A stretch of 64,000 nucleotides of DNA. Source: Micromonospora alfalfae (lineage in GTDB: Bacteria; Actinomycetota; Actinomycetes; Mycobacteriales; Micromonosporaceae). Made by a program: the position numbers and the translations under genes. Positions 62,815 through 64,000 of this stretch are shown one piece after another (the stretch's first letter is position 1; each line of letters begins with the position of its first letter). Where the stretch lies: assembly GCF_022230925.1 (NCBI RefSeq), contig NZ_JAKKFH010000055.1:1-64000 (forward strand). The letters run 5' to 3'. The notes beneath the pieces were generated by a model, which had not been told where the DNA came from, ran no database searches, and was given only the letters and a program-made list of their open reading frames with translations.

Positions 62815-63768
62815 ATGGCCCTTGTCGCGATCGCCGCCACCGACGGGATGCTGCACTTCGAGCTGGCCCTGGCCTGCGAGGTCTTCGCCCACGACCCCTC
62901 CGGCCTGGCCGACCCCTGGTACGACGTGGCGATCTGCGGCCCCGGCCCGGTCCGGGTCGGCCGCTTCCTGGTGGCGCCCGACGACGGGTTGGACCGCCTC
63001 GCCCGAGCCGACACCGTGATCGTTCCGTCGGTCGAGGACGTCGACGCGGACGTGCCCCCCGACCTGCTCGACGCCGTCCGCGCGGCCCACCGGTCGGGTG
63101 CCCGGATGGTCTCGCTGTGCACCGGCGCGTTCGTGCTGGCTGCCGCCGGGGTGCTCGACGGACTGCGGGCCACCACGCACTGGGCCCACACCGAGGCGCT
63201 GGCCGCCCGCCATCCCCGGGTGCGGGTCGATCCGGACGTGCTCTACGTCGACAACGGCACCGTGCTCGCCTCCGCCGGCAAGGCCGCCGCGATCGACCTG
63301 TGCCTGCACCTGATCCGCCGCGACCACGGCTCGACCGTCGCCAACGCCGTCGCCCGCCGCCTGGTCGTGCCACCGCACCGCGCCGGCGGTCAGGCCCAGT
63401 ACCTCACCACCCCGGTGCCCGCCCGTGACGACCACCCGCTGGCCACCCTGTTCCCCTGGGTGCTGGCCCGCCTGGACCGGCCGTTGACCGTCGAGGACCT
63501 GGCCCGGCAGGCGAACATGAGCTCCCGCAACCTGGCCCGCCAGTTCCGGTCCGACACCGGCACCACTCCACTGCTGTGGCTGTCGACGCAGCGGATCCGC
63601 CGCGCCCAGGAACTGCTGGAGCAGACCGACGACAGCATCGACGCCATCGCCCAGGCGGCCGGCATGGGCACCGCCGCGACGCTGCGTCGACACTTCCACC
63701 GCACCGTCGGCGTGCCCCCGGACGCCTACCGGCGCACTTTCCGGGCCACCGGGCCCGCCGTCGGTTGA
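62815..63768 (+). CDS. GlxA-family AraC-type regulator
   Basis: 317 aa. An N-terminal DJ-1/PfpI-like domain (LALACEVFAHDPSGL, MVSLCTGAFVLAAAGVLDGL with the nucleophile-elbow Cys) joins a C-terminal AraC helix-turn-helix pair (TVEDLARQANMSSRNLARQF, IDAIAQAAGMGTAATLRRHF). ATG 62815. Likely activates or represses the divergent dehydrogenase in response to an unknown ligand. Confidence 0.93.
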   Translation: MALVAIAATDGMLHFELALACEVFAHDPSGLADPWYDVAICGPGPVRVGRFLVAPDDGLDRLARADTVIVPSVEDVDADVPPDLLDAVRAAHRSGARMVSLCTGAFVLAAAGVLDGLRATTHWAHTEALAARHPRVRVDPDVLYVDNGTVLASAGKAAAIDLCLHLIRRDHGSTVANAVARRLVVPPHRAGGQAQYLTTPVPARDDHPLATLFPWVLARLDRPLTVEDLARQANMSSRNLARQFRSDTGTTPLLWLSTQRIRRAQELLEQTDDSIDAIAQAAGMGTAATLRRHFHRTVGVPPDAYRRTFRATGPAVG

Positions 63769-63776
63769 CCGTGCCG

Positions 63777-64000
63777 TCAGCGCTGGTCCGGGCGTTGGCG
63801 GGCGAACGCGTCGCGCTTGCCCCAACGGCCGGGGATGTCCAGGAGCGCGATCCGCCCGAAGGCGGTGGGCAGCGCGGGGTCCACGGCCAGGTGGTCATCG
63901 TGCGGGTTGATACCGAGCATGGTGCGGATCAGCAGCATCGTGGCGCCGCTGGACCAGGCCTGCGGGCTGCCGGCGGTCGGGTACCGGATCGGAAACCGGG
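63777..64000 (-). CDS. glycogen-debranching-type enzyme, C-terminal end (partial)
   Basis: The last ~74 codons of a gene that enters from the right edge: FPIRYPTAGSPQAWSSGAT, MLLIRTMLGINPHDDHLAVD and PALPTAFGRIALLDIPGRWG. This is the C-terminal end of the amylo-alpha-1,6-glucosidase-like (alpha/alpha)6 barrel family. The N-terminal part is outside the window. It fits the glycogen/trehalose theme of the region. Confidence 0.7.
   Translation of the reverse strand, partial: RFPIRYPTAGSPQAWSSGATMLLIRTMLGINPHDDHLAVDPALPTAFGRIALLDIPGRWGKRDAFARQRPDQR

Overview
The window looks like chromosomal DNA from a high-GC actinomycete, most likely Micromonospora or a close relative (Micromonosporaceae). This is inferred from the strong G/C bias at third codon positions, frequent GTG starts, a mycothiol-type maleylpyruvate isomerase fold, a cytosolic Ser/Thr kinase, a glgX-treY-treZ operon and many actinobacterial DUF families. 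No tRNA, rRNA or CRISPR array was seen. Most of the window is ordinary chromosome. About 24.4-34.3 kb is a lower-GC accessory region.

Layout. 0-4.4 kb: OsmC/Ohr-like protein, Ser/Thr kinase and an OmpR-type two-component system. 4.4-7.2 kb: a three-gene operon (FAD sugar oxidase, sensory-rhodopsin-transducer-family protein, FUSC transporter). It meets the histidine kinase gene at a symmetric hairpin that contains both stop codons. 7.3-13.9 kb: GH15 glycosidase, arginase-fold protein, and a cassette of a 49-aa membrane protein, a methyltransferase and a membrane-anchored phosphatase/sulfatase-like enzyme. 14-16.3 kb: citrate synthase and a maleylpyruvate isomerase-like protein. 16.5-24.4 kb: glycogen and trehalose metabolism. 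A GT4 glycogen synthase-like gene lies opposite glgX-treY-treZ, which would debranch glycogen and convert maltodextrin ends to trehalose. The end of a glycogen-debranching-type enzyme sits at the right edge.

24.4-30.3 kb: an insertion with a decayed DDE transposase, a possible integrase remnant, an unrecognised 1205-aa protein and a 294-aa protein with an RX4H (HEPN-like) motif. This is the best candidate here for an undescribed system, possibly defensive. 30.3-37.2 kb: two copies of a cassette made of an XRE-TPR regulator, a 53-aa protein and a second XRE regulator. Copy A has an IS5-family element in its promoter (932 bp, TAA target duplication) and a broken second regulator. Copy B is complete but carries a palindromic element in frame inside the second regulator.

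37-49.7 kb: redox and detoxification genes with divergent regulators (AKR/TetR, SDR/TetR with three phased operator boxes, PPOX/HxlR, DsbA/HxlR), a DUF2089-SHOCT stress operon and an S41 peptidase. 49.7-53.4 kb: a rifampin phosphotransferase gene followed after 26 bp by a class A beta-lactamase lipoprotein gene, preceded by a 19-bp near-perfect inverted repeat that matches the rifamycin-associated element. 53.4-64 kb: mostly small membrane and enzyme genes, a Tat-exported beta-carbonic anhydrase, and a GlxA-type regulator facing a saccharopine dehydrogenase-like enzyme.

A family of 59-93 bp imperfect palindromes recurs at least six times (positions 105, 15466, 16398, 36453, 43506, 46317), mostly in intergenic DNA.
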